Source: Citreimonas salinaria (GTDB taxonomy: Bacteria > Pseudomonadota > Alphaproteobacteria > Rhodobacterales > Rhodobacteraceae). From it: a stretch of 64,000 bases of DNA. The first letter of the stretch is position 1. Each line of letters begins with the position of its first letter. Below the pieces are notes generated by a model, which was not told the origin of the DNA, ran no database searches, and saw only the letters and a list, made by a program, of their open reading frames with translations. Shown piece after piece: positions 54,304 to 62,086 of this stretch. A program made the position numbers and the translations under genes. The stretch is taken from assembly GCF_900107235.1 (NCBI RefSeq), contig NZ_FNPF01000006.1, positions 1-64,000 on the forward strand, read 5' to 3'.

Positions 54304-55017
54304 ATGGACCCTTACATCCCCTTCTGCGGGACCCCGCCGGTTCCGGCCGAGCTGTGGACGCGCTGGACGCTGGACCAGGGGCTGCTGCTGGGGCTGGCGG
54401 TCGCGCTGATCTTCGGAATGCGGTTCGCGCGGGACCGGCACCTGATGGCGCTGGGGTGGGCTCTGGTGGCGCTGCTGTTCGTGTCGCCGCTATGCGCGGC
54501 GTCGATGGCGCTGTTCTCGGCGCGGGTGGCGCAGCACGTCCTGCTGACGCTGGGCGCCGCGCCCGTCATCGCCGCCGCGCTGCCCCGCCTGCGCCTCCCG
54601 GCGCTGCCGGTGGCGGGCTTGTTCGCCGTGCTGTTCTGGGGCTGGCACGCGCCGGCGCCCTATGCCGCGACGCTGCAATCGGATCTGACCTACTGGGCGA
54701 TGCATCTCAGCCTGACCGGCTCTGCCATCGCGCTGTTCGCGGCGCTGCGCGGGGCGCCGGAAAGCGGCCTCGCCGCCGCAGCGTCGACCTCGCTGCAGCT
54801 GACCCTTTATGCGGTGCTGGTGACGCTCGCGCCGGAGCCCTGGCATGCATGGCACGAGATTCACGCCGCGGCCTTCGGCATTACTGCGCGGGCCGACCAG
54901 CAACTGGCCGGGGCGCTGATGTGGGTTGCCGGCGGCGCGGCATTCATGGCGGTGATGGGCTGGTTCGCCTGGACCTTCCTGCGCGACGACCGATCCCGCG
55001 CGGAACCTGCAGGCTGA
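54304..55017 (+). CDS. Cytochrome oxidase assembly protein, caa3 CtaG family (operon 2)
   Basis: Polytopic protein of 237 residues, paralogue of 13038: MDPYIPFCGTPPVPAELWTRW, SPLCAASMALFSARVAQHVLL, WGWHAPAPYAATL and RADQQLAGALMWVAGG. It is the last gene of the dehydrogenase/caa3 operon, 9 bases after the small subunit. Likely inserts copper into this oxidase. Confidence 0.85.
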   Translation: MDPYIPFCGTPPVPAELWTRWTLDQGLLLGLAVALIFGMRFARDRHLMALGWALVALLFVSPLCAASMALFSARVAQHVLLTLGAAPVIAAALPRLRLPALPVAGLFAVLFWGWHAPAPYAATLQSDLTYWAMHLSLTGSAIALFAALRGAPESGLAAAASTSLQLTLYAVLVTLAPEPWHAWHEIHAAAFGITARADQQLAGALMWVAGGAAFMAVMGWFAWTFLRDDRSRAEPAG

Positions 55018-55055
55018 CGCCCCCCTCATTCTAACTTTCGAAAGGAGTCCATGAC

Positions 55056-56174
55056 GTGAAAGAGCGACAAGCGGACACCCCCCCCTACCTGCGGATCGTC
55101 GCGCTGACACTGGTGGCGATCCTTGCGATCCTTCTGGGCAGCGTGCTGCGCAGCATGGCGAATGTCGCCATTCCGGTGGTCATGGCCATCTTCGTGACGC
55201 TGGCGATCCTGCCGCTGGACCGTCGCGTCGCGGCGCAGATGCCGGGCCCGTTGCGCTGGCTGAGTCGCGCGGTCGTCATGATCGTGCTGCTGATCTGCAT
55301 CGGGCTGTTCGTCGGCGGGTTGGTCTATTGCATCCAGCGCATTGCGGCGCAGGTGCCGGAACTGACCGAACAACTCGGAAGCATTCTTCCCGAACCGGAC
55401 GAGCCCGGCCCGGCCGGCCTGTGGCAGGACCTGCGCGACCTGATCGACGCGCAAAGCGGTTCGCTCAGTTCAACGATGCTGGAAGAGGCGGCAAATATCG
55501 CCCAGGCGACCGTCAACGCAATGGGCCTCATGCTGACAGGCATCGTCCTCGTGCTGTTCCTCGTCCTGCTGGCCGTGAGCGAGGGAGATCTGTGGCGCAG
55601 CAAGGTTGCGGAGATCGCGACGGGACCCCGCGCGGGCGGCTGGTTCGGCGTGTTCGAGACCCTGGGCGCCACGCTGCGCCAGTTCATCCTCGTGCGGACG
55701 GTCCTCGGGGTCGTGACCGCGGCGCTCTATTCCGCGTGGCTCTGGTTCTTCGGGATCGAGCTGTTGCTGGTCTGGGCGCTGCTGACCTTCCTGCTGAACT
55801 TCATTCCCAACCTAGGCTCCCTTCTGTCGGGCCTGCTGCCCACCTTCTACGCGCTGCTGACGATGGACTTGGGCACGGCCGCGGTGATCGCTGCGGGGCT
55901 GCTGGTGATCGAGCAGGTGATGGGCAACTGGGTCGACCCCAGGATGCAGGGCCGGCGCGTGTCGCTGTCTCCGCTCGTCATCCTGATCGCCGTCCTGTTC
56001 TGGAGCGCCTTATGGGGCGTGGCGGGCGCGTTCCTTGCCACGCCGATGACCCTGAGCGTCATGGTGATCGCCAACAACATCCCCGGCATCCGGTCGGTTG
56101 CGCTTCTGCTGTCGAACGAATGCACGTTCGACGATCTAGACGAGGCGCTGGATTTCCACGAGCCTGATGGCTAG
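55056..56174 (+). CDS. AI-2E-family (PerM-like) transporter
   Basis: The protein has 372 residues. Eight or so helices, with the conserved C-terminal half LLVWALLTFLLNFIPNLGSLLSG, LVIEQVMGNWVDPRMQGRRVSLSPLVIL and WGVAGAFLATPMTLSVMVI (short runs such as NFIPNLGS and NWVDPRMQG mark the family). GTG start with AAAGGAG upstream; the ATG six bases earlier is out of frame. Members move small solutes or act as Na/H antiporters. It overlaps the convergent gene by 4 bases. Confidence 0.85.
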   Translation: MKERQADTPPYLRIVALTLVAILAILLGSVLRSMANVAIPVVMAIFVTLAILPLDRRVAAQMPGPLRWLSRAVVMIVLLICIGLFVGGLVYCIQRIAAQVPELTEQLGSILPEPDEPGPAGLWQDLRDLIDAQSGSLSSTMLEEAANIAQATVNAMGLMLTGIVLVLFLVLLAVSEGDLWRSKVAEIATGPRAGGWFGVFETLGATLRQFILVRTVLGVVTAALYSAWLWFFGIELLLVWALLTFLLNFIPNLGSLLSGLLPTFYALLTMDLGTAAVIAAGLLVIEQVMGNWVDPRMQGRRVSLSPLVILIAVLFWSALWGVAGAFLATPMTLSVMVIANNIPGIRSVALLLSNECTFDDLDEALDFHEPDG

Positions 56175-56854
56175 AATCCCAGCAGAAGCAGCACCGAATA
56201 AAGCAGAGCACCGCCCGCGAAGGCGCCGAAGCGGCTCTGGCGCTGTTTCGGCAGTTCTTCCTTGATGACGGTCAGCACGGTCGCGCCTGCCAGCAGCGCG
56301 AAGAACACGGCGACCGCGGCCTCGGGCAATTCGACGAAGGCACCCACCAGAACGCCGGTCGCCACCGATCCCGCCAGCGTCAGTCGCCCGCCACCGGCAT
56401 GGCGGGCGCCGTGCCGCTCGGCCAGCGCGCGGTCGTTGATGATCAGGTGCAGCGAAAGCGCGAAGGCGTAGAAGAGCAGGCCCGCCAACGGCTCTTCGCG
56501 CGCCTGGGCGTCCAGTAGGTAGCCCACGACGACGTTGTAGCCGGCGTAGGACGTAAGGTGCAGGCGAAAGGCCGCGTCATCGTCGGAGGTGCGGCGGATA
56601 TGGGCCTCGATCCCGTAGAAGCCGACGAACCCAGCGAGCGCGGCAACGTAAAGCCCCGCATGCAACTCGGTGTCGCGGCTGAAATGGCCAAGCTCGGGCA
56701 GGAGGTGGACGAAGACATAGGCGATCGACACGCCGCCCGCCGTCGACAGCCACAGGCTGCGCGGCGTGCGGTCGAGCCAGTCCATCCGGCTGGCCAGAAG
56801 GTGCACCAGCACGAAGCCGGCACCGAGTGTGAAGACCAGGATCTGCTCAGTCAT
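56171..56854 (-). CDS. ZIP-like multi-spanning membrane protein
   Basis: Protein of 227 residues with seven to eight helices. HLLPELGHFSR and VELPEAAVAVFFALLAGATVLTVIKEELP resemble ZIP metal transporters, but the usual His-rich metal site of helix IV is replaced by SLHLIINDRALAERHG. Metal transport is therefore a guess. It starts 8 bases inside the YrhK-like gene upstream. Confidence 0.6.
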   Translation of the reverse strand: MTEQILVFTLGAGFVLVHLLASRMDWLDRTPRSLWLSTAGGVSIAYVFVHLLPELGHFSRDTELHAGLYVAALAGFVGFYGIEAHIRRTSDDDAAFRLHLTSYAGYNVVVGYLLDAQAREEPLAGLLFYAFALSLHLIINDRALAERHGARHAGGGRLTLAGSVATGVLVGAFVELPEAAVAVFFALLAGATVLTVIKEELPKQRQSRFGAFAGGALLYSVLLLLGF

Positions 56855-57101
56855 CCGGTTTCCTGAACGTCCAGACAAGAAGCTGGCCCAGGCCGCCGAT
56901 CAACATCAGGAAGGCGCCGAAGATGAACGACCAGACGCACGGGTTCTGCCATTCGATCGGGTGGTCCAGCCACGGCGGCACGAACTGTGCAGGCGCGGAA
57001 GGAATGCCACGCTGCCCAGCAAGGACAGGACATTGCCGCATAGGCAATCCCAGATGCAGCCAGCCATAATCCTGCACGAGCGTCTTGATCGGGTTCGGCA
57101 T
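56847..57101 (-). CDS. YrhK-like membrane protein, probably frameshifted
   Basis: The 84-residue frame starts LVQDYGWLHLGL and ends WSFIFGAFLMLIGGLGQLLVW, the ends of a YrhK domain. The middle (PMRQCPVLAGQRGIPSAP) is polar and atypical. Another frame over the same 60 bases reads GNVLSLLGSVAFLPR, exactly the missing helix. Two compensating frameshifts are the simplest explanation. Confidence 0.5.
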   Translation of the reverse strand: MPNPIKTLVQDYGWLHLGLPMRQCPVLAGQRGIPSAPAQFVPPWLDHPIEWQNPCVWSFIFGAFLMLIGGLGQLLVWTFRKPDD

Positions 57102-57229
57102 TAAGGTCGGGTCGGCTCCGGTTTCTGGTTCTTGCTTCGCAAAGGTAACACGCCGCCCGAGAGGGGCGGCGCGCTGTCGGCCGATCACCTTCGTCGTGCG
57201 GCGCCAAGGCTGGCACAAACGCTGTCCAG

Positions 57230-57676
57230 CTAGAAGAGCGCGATCACGATCAGCAGGACCAATAGCGCCACCGCGATCCAGATCATCGGCTTGACGCGCG
57301 AGCGGTTGTCCCGCTCAACCTTGTCCTGCGGCAGCGGTGTCGGCCGGTCCGAGGCGCCGGCGTCACCGGGACCGGCGCGCCGCTCGTTCTCAGCGATCTC
57401 GTCGCGCCGGTGCGCAGCCTCGGCGGCAGGCACCGGATCTGCGGGTGCGCCCGGATCCGGCACGCCCGATCGCAATGCGGCGCCCGAAGGCGACACGGCC
57501 GAGCCGGCCTCGGCATCGGCCTCGAGCGCTGCGGCCGCGGGCTCATCGCGGCGCCGCCGCTCGTGCTCGGCGCGTACGCGCTCGGTTTCGGGGTTTGCCG
57601 CGGGGTCATTGCCCGCCTCGTGTTCCGTTTCCTTCGCCGGCACGGCGCGGTCCTTGTTCTGGCTGTGGTCGGACAT
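57230..57676 (-). CDS. Tail-anchored, intrinsically disordered acidic protein
   Basis: The protein has 148 residues. The first 125 or so are charged and Ala/Glu/Arg/Pro-rich with no fold pattern. The last 20 (PMIWIAVALLVLLIVIALF) form a single C-terminal membrane anchor. No family recognised. The exact EcfG promoter upstream, divergent from degP, supports it being expressed under stress. Confidence 0.7.
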   Translation of the reverse strand: MSDHSQNKDRAVPAKETEHEAGNDPAANPETERVRAEHERRRRDEPAAAALEADAEAGSAVSPSGAALRSGVPDPGAPADPVPAAEAAHRRDEIAENERRAGPGDAGASDRPTPLPQDKVERDNRSRVKPMIWIAVALLVLLIVIALF

Positions 57677-57714
57677 GGGGTCCTCCTGTTGCGGGCGGTC
57701 GGTCTATACGCGTC

Positions 57715-57739
57715 AACGGCCGTTCAACGTAGGGGTTCC
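57715..57739 (-). promoter_or_regulatory. EcfG promoter, exact match, before the tail-anchored protein
   Basis: On the minus strand GGAAC (57739-57735), 16 bases, CGTT (57718-57715), 39 bases before the ATG at 57676. Confidence 0.8.
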
Positions 57740-57756
57740 CCCAGAGCAGGCGCGGT

Positions 57757-57782
57757 GGAACCGCCCGAAGCGGCGGCGCGTT
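57757..57782 (+). promoter_or_regulatory. EcfG promoter, exact match, before degP
   Basis: GGAAC (57757-57761), 17 bases, CGTT (57779-57782), 40 bases before the ATG at 57822. Confidence 0.8.
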
Positions 57783-57821
57783 CCCCGCACACCGACCCTT
57801 CGAAACCAACGGAGACTTCCG

Positions 57822-59279
57822 ATGTCGCCAATGTTCAATTCCGGACGCGTGAGTGCGGCCGTGGTCGCGGTTGCGCTGTCACTGACCGCGATCGAGGCCC
57901 CTGCACAGGACGCGACTCGCGCCGCCCCCGCCGACTTCACCGCGATGGTCGAGGAGAAGCTGCCCGCCGTGGTCGGCATTCTGTCCACCGGCCCCGCGCC
58001 GGGGGGCCGGGCCGGCCCTATGCCCGAACTGCCGCCGGGCCTGCCGCCGGGTTTCGGCGATTTCTTCGGCGACCAGATGCCGCGGCAGCGGCAGGGGCCG
58101 ATGCGCAGCCAGGGGTCCGGTTTCATCATCTCGGCCGACGGCTACGTGGTGACCAACAACCACGTCATCGCCGACGCCGAGCAGATCCAGGTTGTTCTGG
58201 ACGATGCCCGCGAATACGAAGCCGAACTGATCGGGACCGACCCGGCGACCGACATCGCGTTGCTCAAGGTCGAGGCGGAAGAAGATCTGCCCACCGTGGA
58301 ATGGGGCTCGTCGGACGATCTCAAGATCGGGCAATGGGTGGTCGCCATCGGCAACCCGTTCGGACTGGGCGGCACGGTAACGGCAGGGATCGTGTCGGCG
58401 CGGTCGCGCGACATCAACGCGGGTCCGTACGACGATTTCATCCAGACCGATGCGGCCATCAACTCGGGTAATTCGGGCGGTCCGCTGTTCAACGCGCCGG
58501 GCGAGGTGGTCGGCGTGAACACCGCGATCTTCTCTCCCTCGGGCGGCAACGTGGGCATCGGCTTCGCCGTGCCGTCGGCCGTGGCGCAGCGCATCGTCGA
58601 AGACCTGCGCGAGGACGGCAGCGTCGAGCGCGGTTGGCTGGGCGTGCAGATCCAGGGCATCGATGACGCCTTGGCCGAGGCGCTTGATCTGGCCGACACC
58701 AGCGGTGTTCTGGTTTCGGACGTCACCGCGGGCGGTCCGGCCGCCGAGGCCGGCCTGCAGGCGGGCGACGTGATCCTTTCGGTCGCGGGGCAGGATGTCT
58801 CGAACCCGCGTGAGTTGACCTTTGCGGTGGCCGATCTGCCTGTCGGTGAACCCGCGACGGTCACGTATCTGCGCGAAGGAGAGCGGCAGCAGGCCGAGGT
58901 CACCCTGGGGGAACGCCCCGACATGGGCATGGACGCGGAGCCTTCTGCGCCCGAACAGGATGCGCTGCCCGACGGACCGACGATCGGCGTGTCGATCCAG
59001 CCCGTGACGCCCCAGCTGCGCGCGGAACTTGGTCTTCCGTCCGATCTCGAAGGTCTGGCCGTCGCATCGGTGGACCCCGAAAGCCCGGCCGCCGAGGCCG
59101 GCCTGCGCGCGGGCGACGTGATCGTTCAGGCCGCGGGGCAGCCGGTGCCCGACGTTGGCGCGCTTCGCGAGGCCGCCGCCGCCGCGGAAGAGGCAGGCGA
59201 GCCCCTGCTGCTTCGGATCTACCGCGACGGCGGGTACATGTTCCGCGCGGTTTCGTTCGCGGAAGACAGCGCGGATTAA
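57822..59279 (+). CDS. degP: Periplasmic serine protease, DegP/HtrA family
   Basis: The protein has 485 residues: signal peptide (cut near EAPAQD), protease domain with triad His114 (TNNHVIADA), Asp144 (TDIALLKV) and Ser218 (NSGNSGGPL), then two PDZ domains at about 265-360 and 385-480 (each with GPAAEAGLQAGDVIL or SPAAEAGLRAGDVIV). It degrades or refolds damaged envelope proteins. The exact EcfG promoter fits, and a terminator follows 82 bases after the stop. Confidence 0.93.
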   Translation: MSPMFNSGRVSAAVVAVALSLTAIEAPAQDATRAAPADFTAMVEEKLPAVVGILSTGPAPGGRAGPMPELPPGLPPGFGDFFGDQMPRQRQGPMRSQGSGFIISADGYVVTNNHVIADAEQIQVVLDDAREYEAELIGTDPATDIALLKVEAEEDLPTVEWGSSDDLKIGQWVVAIGNPFGLGGTVTAGIVSARSRDINAGPYDDFIQTDAAINSGNSGGPLFNAPGEVVGVNTAIFSPSGGNVGIGFAVPSAVAQRIVEDLREDGSVERGWLGVQIQGIDDALAEALDLADTSGVLVSDVTAGGPAAEAGLQAGDVILSVAGQDVSNPRELTFAVADLPVGEPATVTYLREGERQQAEVTLGERPDMGMDAEPSAPEQDALPDGPTIGVSIQPVTPQLRAELGLPSDLEGLAVASVDPESPAAEAGLRAGDVIVQAAGQPVPDVGALREAAAAAEEAGEPLLLRIYRDGGYMFRAVSFAEDSAD

Positions 59280-59360
59280 ACGACCCCTTCCGGATGCTGC
59301 AAAGAAAAAGCCCCGGTCCTTGGCTGACGCATTCCGCGGCGTGGGGCGTAAATCAGAAAA

Positions 59361-59397
59361 CCCGCCGGATATTTTCCGGCGGGTCTTGTCGTTTTTA
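59361..59397 (+). terminator. Rho-independent terminator of degP
   Basis: CCCGCCGGA pairs with TCCGGCGGG around ATATTT, followed by TCTTGTC and five T. Confidence 0.8.
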
Positions 59398-59415
59398 AAG
59401 TCTTACCGCTTGGTT

Positions 59416-60464
59416 GGACTCTGTTGCACAAATCCTGTGAGGGATTCATCTCGTGAATCCAGCATGATAGCTGGGTCGCATGAGTAGACCGACACCCCCA
59501 ACGTACAAGACCAGGAACTGGCCGGCCTAAAACGAAGCGCGGAAGCGCCGGGGCTCGCTGACGATCTGGTTCGACCCCGAGATGAACTGGGATGCCGTGC
59601 CGACAGGCAGGCGTGGCCGCCAGCGGATCTACAGCGACGCCGCCATTCAGACGTGCCTTTCAATGAAAGTGCTGTTCGGCATGGCGCTCCGCCAAACGAC
59701 CGGCTTCGTGGGGAGCCTGTTGCCGCTGGTCGGCCTCGACTGGTCGGTGCCCGACTTCAGCACGCTGAGCCGCCGCCAGAAGACGCTGGCCGTGAACGTC
59801 CCCTACCGTGGGTCGAAGGGTCCGCTGCACCTGCTGATCGATAGCACCGGGATCAAGGTCGAGGAAGGCGAGTGGCACGCGCGCAAGCACGGCGGTCCCA
59901 AACGGCGGGTTTGGCGCAAGATCCACCTCGGGATTGACTGGGAAACACTGGAGGTTCGCGCCGTAGAGATCACTGGGAGCCACATCGGCGATGCACCGGT
60001 CTTGCCCGATCTGCTCAGCCAGATCCCCGCCGATGAAGAGATCGCCAGCGTCACGGCAGATGGCGCCTATGATACCCGCAAGTGCCACGACGCAATCGCC
60101 GACCGTAGCGCCCACGCTGTCATCCCGCCACAGAAGAATGCCAGGCCGTGGCACACCGTCACCGCCGGTGCCGCCGCGCGAAATGAAGTCCTACGGGCCT
60201 CCAAATACCTCGGCCGAGCCTTGTGGCGACGGTGGAGCGGGTACCACCGCCGGAGCCGCGTCGAGACGAAGATGCATTGTGTGAAGCTGCTGGGGCAGCG
60301 CCTCATGGCGCGGGACTTCGACCGACAGGTCGCGGAGTTCCAGATCCGCATCGCCGTCCTCAACGGCTACACAGCGCTCGGCATACCCGTCACGGAAGCT
60401 GTGGGATAATTCCTTCCGGGGAAAGGGGAACCTCGGCCATCACCCGACTTGTGAAACAGAGCCC
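59416..60464 (+). mobile_element. IS5-family insertion sequence, inactive
   Basis: Imperfect 19-base terminal inverted repeats bound the element: GGACTCTGTTGCACAAATC on the left and the complement of GGGCTCTGTTTCACAAGTC on the right (3 differences). The length of about 1.05 kb and the single DDE transposase fit the IS5 family, IS427-like. No target duplication can be seen next to the repeats. The transposase carries an early stop, so it cannot move by itself. Confidence 0.8.
59479..60409 (+). pseudogene. IS5-family transposase with early TAA
   Basis: ATG at 59479 starts MSRPTPPTYKTRNWPA and then meets TAA at 59527-59529, where relatives have Tyr (NWPAYNEA). The same frame continues NEARKRRGSLTIWFDPEM to the end. 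The DDE residues are intact: LLIDSTGIKV, TADGAYDT and RRSRVETKMHCVK. Translation from the internal ATG at 59582 would give 275 residues lacking the N-terminus. Confidence 0.85.
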
Positions 60465-60614
60465 CCCACAGCACGGACTGCGTCAGTCCTTGATCGGGGC
60501 GTTTTCGTATCAGCTAGCCGTAATCGGCGCCGTTCCGGCAAGCAGCCGCCGCATCCGGGTGTTCGGGTCAGTTTCCGCTGGTCAAAACGACGGGCACGCC
60601 TTAATCCATTCTGG

Positions 60615-61058
60615 ATGTTCACGCTCAGGTTGCACAGCCTGCCTACGCCAGAGGACCCGCCCGCCGCGGCGGGCCAAAGCACCCGTGCGCGGGCGAGGGA
60701 GCCGCGCGGTAGCACCTGCCGCTACGACAGTCGGCCTGCCACTATTTACAGTGCCGTCATCCGCGAGGAATATGAATCCTCTGAGCACCAAGCGCGCCTG
60801 AAGAGAGGGATGAGGAAGGCCTTGAATATCATCGGCATCGATGCGCCTTCGGAGAGGGGGGCGAGGCCGGTGGTCACGGCGGATGTCGCCGCGATCGAAT
60901 TGCGTGGCAGGCAGCTCGCGATGTCGGACCGCGACTGCGAAAAAGCTCGGGATGTCGGAAGGTCGCGCAACATGCAAGGCGCGATCGGGAACCTTGGTCG
61001 CGACGCGGCGATACCGGCAAACGAGAACGGTGAAAGTGACAGGGGTAGGGTTGGATGA
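60615..61058 (+). CDS. Hypothetical protein, doubtful
   Basis: The open frame of up to 147 residues is charged and Arg-rich with no recognised domain (for example REEYESSEHQARLKRGMRKA). The only support is that its stop overlaps the ATG of the response regulator (ATGA), as real coupled genes do. The N-terminal third looks like noncoding sequence, so a shorter start near 60810 is possible. It lies 150 bases after the IS and may be a remnant. The first 150 bases after the IS show nothing. Confidence 0.3.
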   Translation: MFTLRLHSLPTPEDPPAAAGQSTRARAREPRGSTCRYDSRPATIYSAVIREEYESSEHQARLKRGMRKALNIIGIDAPSERGARPVVTADVAAIELRGRQLAMSDRDCEKARDVGRSRNMQGAIGNLGRDAAIPANENGESDRGRVG

Positions 61059-61426
61059 GGAACGTGGGAACGACTTCAGTGCTGATCCTCGACGACGAGG
61101 TGATCGTGGCTCTGGATCTGGCGCAAACGGTCGAGGATGCGGGCTTCTCCGTCAGCGGCCCGTTTCATGCGGCCGCACCTGCCTTGCAGGCGATCGAGCA
61201 GGCTCCGCCGCGGGCGGCGATCCTCGACGTCAATCTCGGGGGGCAGAAGACCAGCCGCGACGTGGCGGCGCTGCTGAGCGACATGGACGTGCCGTTCATC
61301 TTCCTGACGGGCTACGACGTGTCGGGATCAGACGTGCTCGAAGCGTTCCCCGCGGTCGAACGCGTATCCAAGCCGGTCGACATGGTCGGGCTGATCGGTT
61401 GGGTGCAAAAGACGGTTGTACGCTGA
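61055..61426 (+). CDS. Single-domain response regulator
   Basis: The protein has 123 residues, receiver only: acidic pair DDE (VLILDDEVIVALDLA), phosphoacceptor Asp in AAILDVNLGG, Thr in FLTGYD and Lys in VSKPVD. There is no output domain, as in CheY-like or phosphate-sink regulators; the LDVNLGG pattern is typical of receivers working with HWE/HisKA_2 kinases, such as the one at 34167. Partner unknown. Confidence 0.85.
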   Translation: MRNVGTTSVLILDDEVIVALDLAQTVEDAGFSVSGPFHAAAPALQAIEQAPPRAAILDVNLGGQKTSRDVAALLSDMDVPFIFLTGYDVSGSDVLEAFPAVERVSKPVDMVGLIGWVQKTVVR

Positions 61427-61471
61427 TCGGGGGTGGCCCCGGCCGCATGCGCAGCCGGGGCAGGCAAGGGT

Positions 61472-61954
61472 TCAACCGGCCTTCGCGTTCGCGCCGATGA
61501 ACCAGGCGTCCTTGTCGACGGCGCGGCTCACCTCGGTGAAGAGGTCAGCGGTGTCATCGTCGCCAGCGTCCTCGGCGGTTTCGGCAGCTTCGCGCACGGC
61601 CCCGCCCAGAACCATGAATCGCTCTTTCAGCGCCTGCACGTGGTCCTCGAGCTCGCTGATCTCGACGGGGTAGGCGTCGATCTCGGCCCTGTCGGACACG
61701 ACCTCGACGGTGCCCTTGGCAAAGCCGCCAAGGATCACCGCACGCTCGGCCATCAGGTCGGCGCTGTCACGCAGCCGGTTGGCGACGTCGTCCAGCAGTT
61801 CGTGCACGCCGATGAAGCCCTGGCCCTTGAGGTTCCAGTGCGCCTGCTTCACCGCCAGCGTCACCGCGATCGTGTCCACCAAGCGCGCGTTCAGCAGATC
61901 GATCATCTTGGTGCGGACATCTTGATTGAGATTGCCTGCGAAATTCGTCGGCAT
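61472..61954 (-). CDS. dps: Dps, DNA-binding ferritin-like protein
   Basis: The protein has 160 residues. The ferroxidase site is intact: AVKQAHWNLKGQGFIGVHELLDDVANRLRDSADLMAER (His, Asp and Glu ligands recognised in KQAHWNLKG and HELLDDVA). It stores iron and shields DNA under oxidative or starvation stress. AAGGAGCTTTC precedes the ATG. An exact EcfG promoter lies 47 bases upstream. Confidence 0.93.
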   Translation of the reverse strand: MPTNFAGNLNQDVRTKMIDLLNARLVDTIAVTLAVKQAHWNLKGQGFIGVHELLDDVANRLRDSADLMAERAVILGGFAKGTVEVVSDRAEIDAYPVEISELEDHVQALKERFMVLGGAVREAAETAEDAGDDDTADLFTEVSRAVDKDAWFIGANAKAG

Positions 61955-62000
61955 TGAAAGCTCCTTTGGTTTCAGTCCGGAAGGTGTATTCGACGGTTTG

Positions 62001-62026
62001 AACGACTTGGACGGCCCTGAAGTTCC
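62001..62026 (-). promoter_or_regulatory. EcfG promoter, exact match, before dps
   Basis: On the minus strand GGAAC (62026-62022), 17 bases, CGTT (62004-62001), 47 bases before the dps ATG. Confidence 0.8.
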
Positions 62027-62086
62027 CGGCCGTCATTCCCGATCCGGACGGACCGGCGGAGGTCAGTCGCGCCGGTCGGCGCGGCG

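Noticed and set aside
60582-60977. Minus-strand open frame after the IS element
   Set aside because: No ribosome site, no recognisable domain, and it competes with a plus-strand frame that at least overlaps the next gene in the usual coupled manner.
60988-61012. GGAAC-N16-CGAT before the response regulator at 61055
   Set aside because: The GTT part of the -10 element, which is the most conserved, is not present, so I do not count it as an EcfG promoter.
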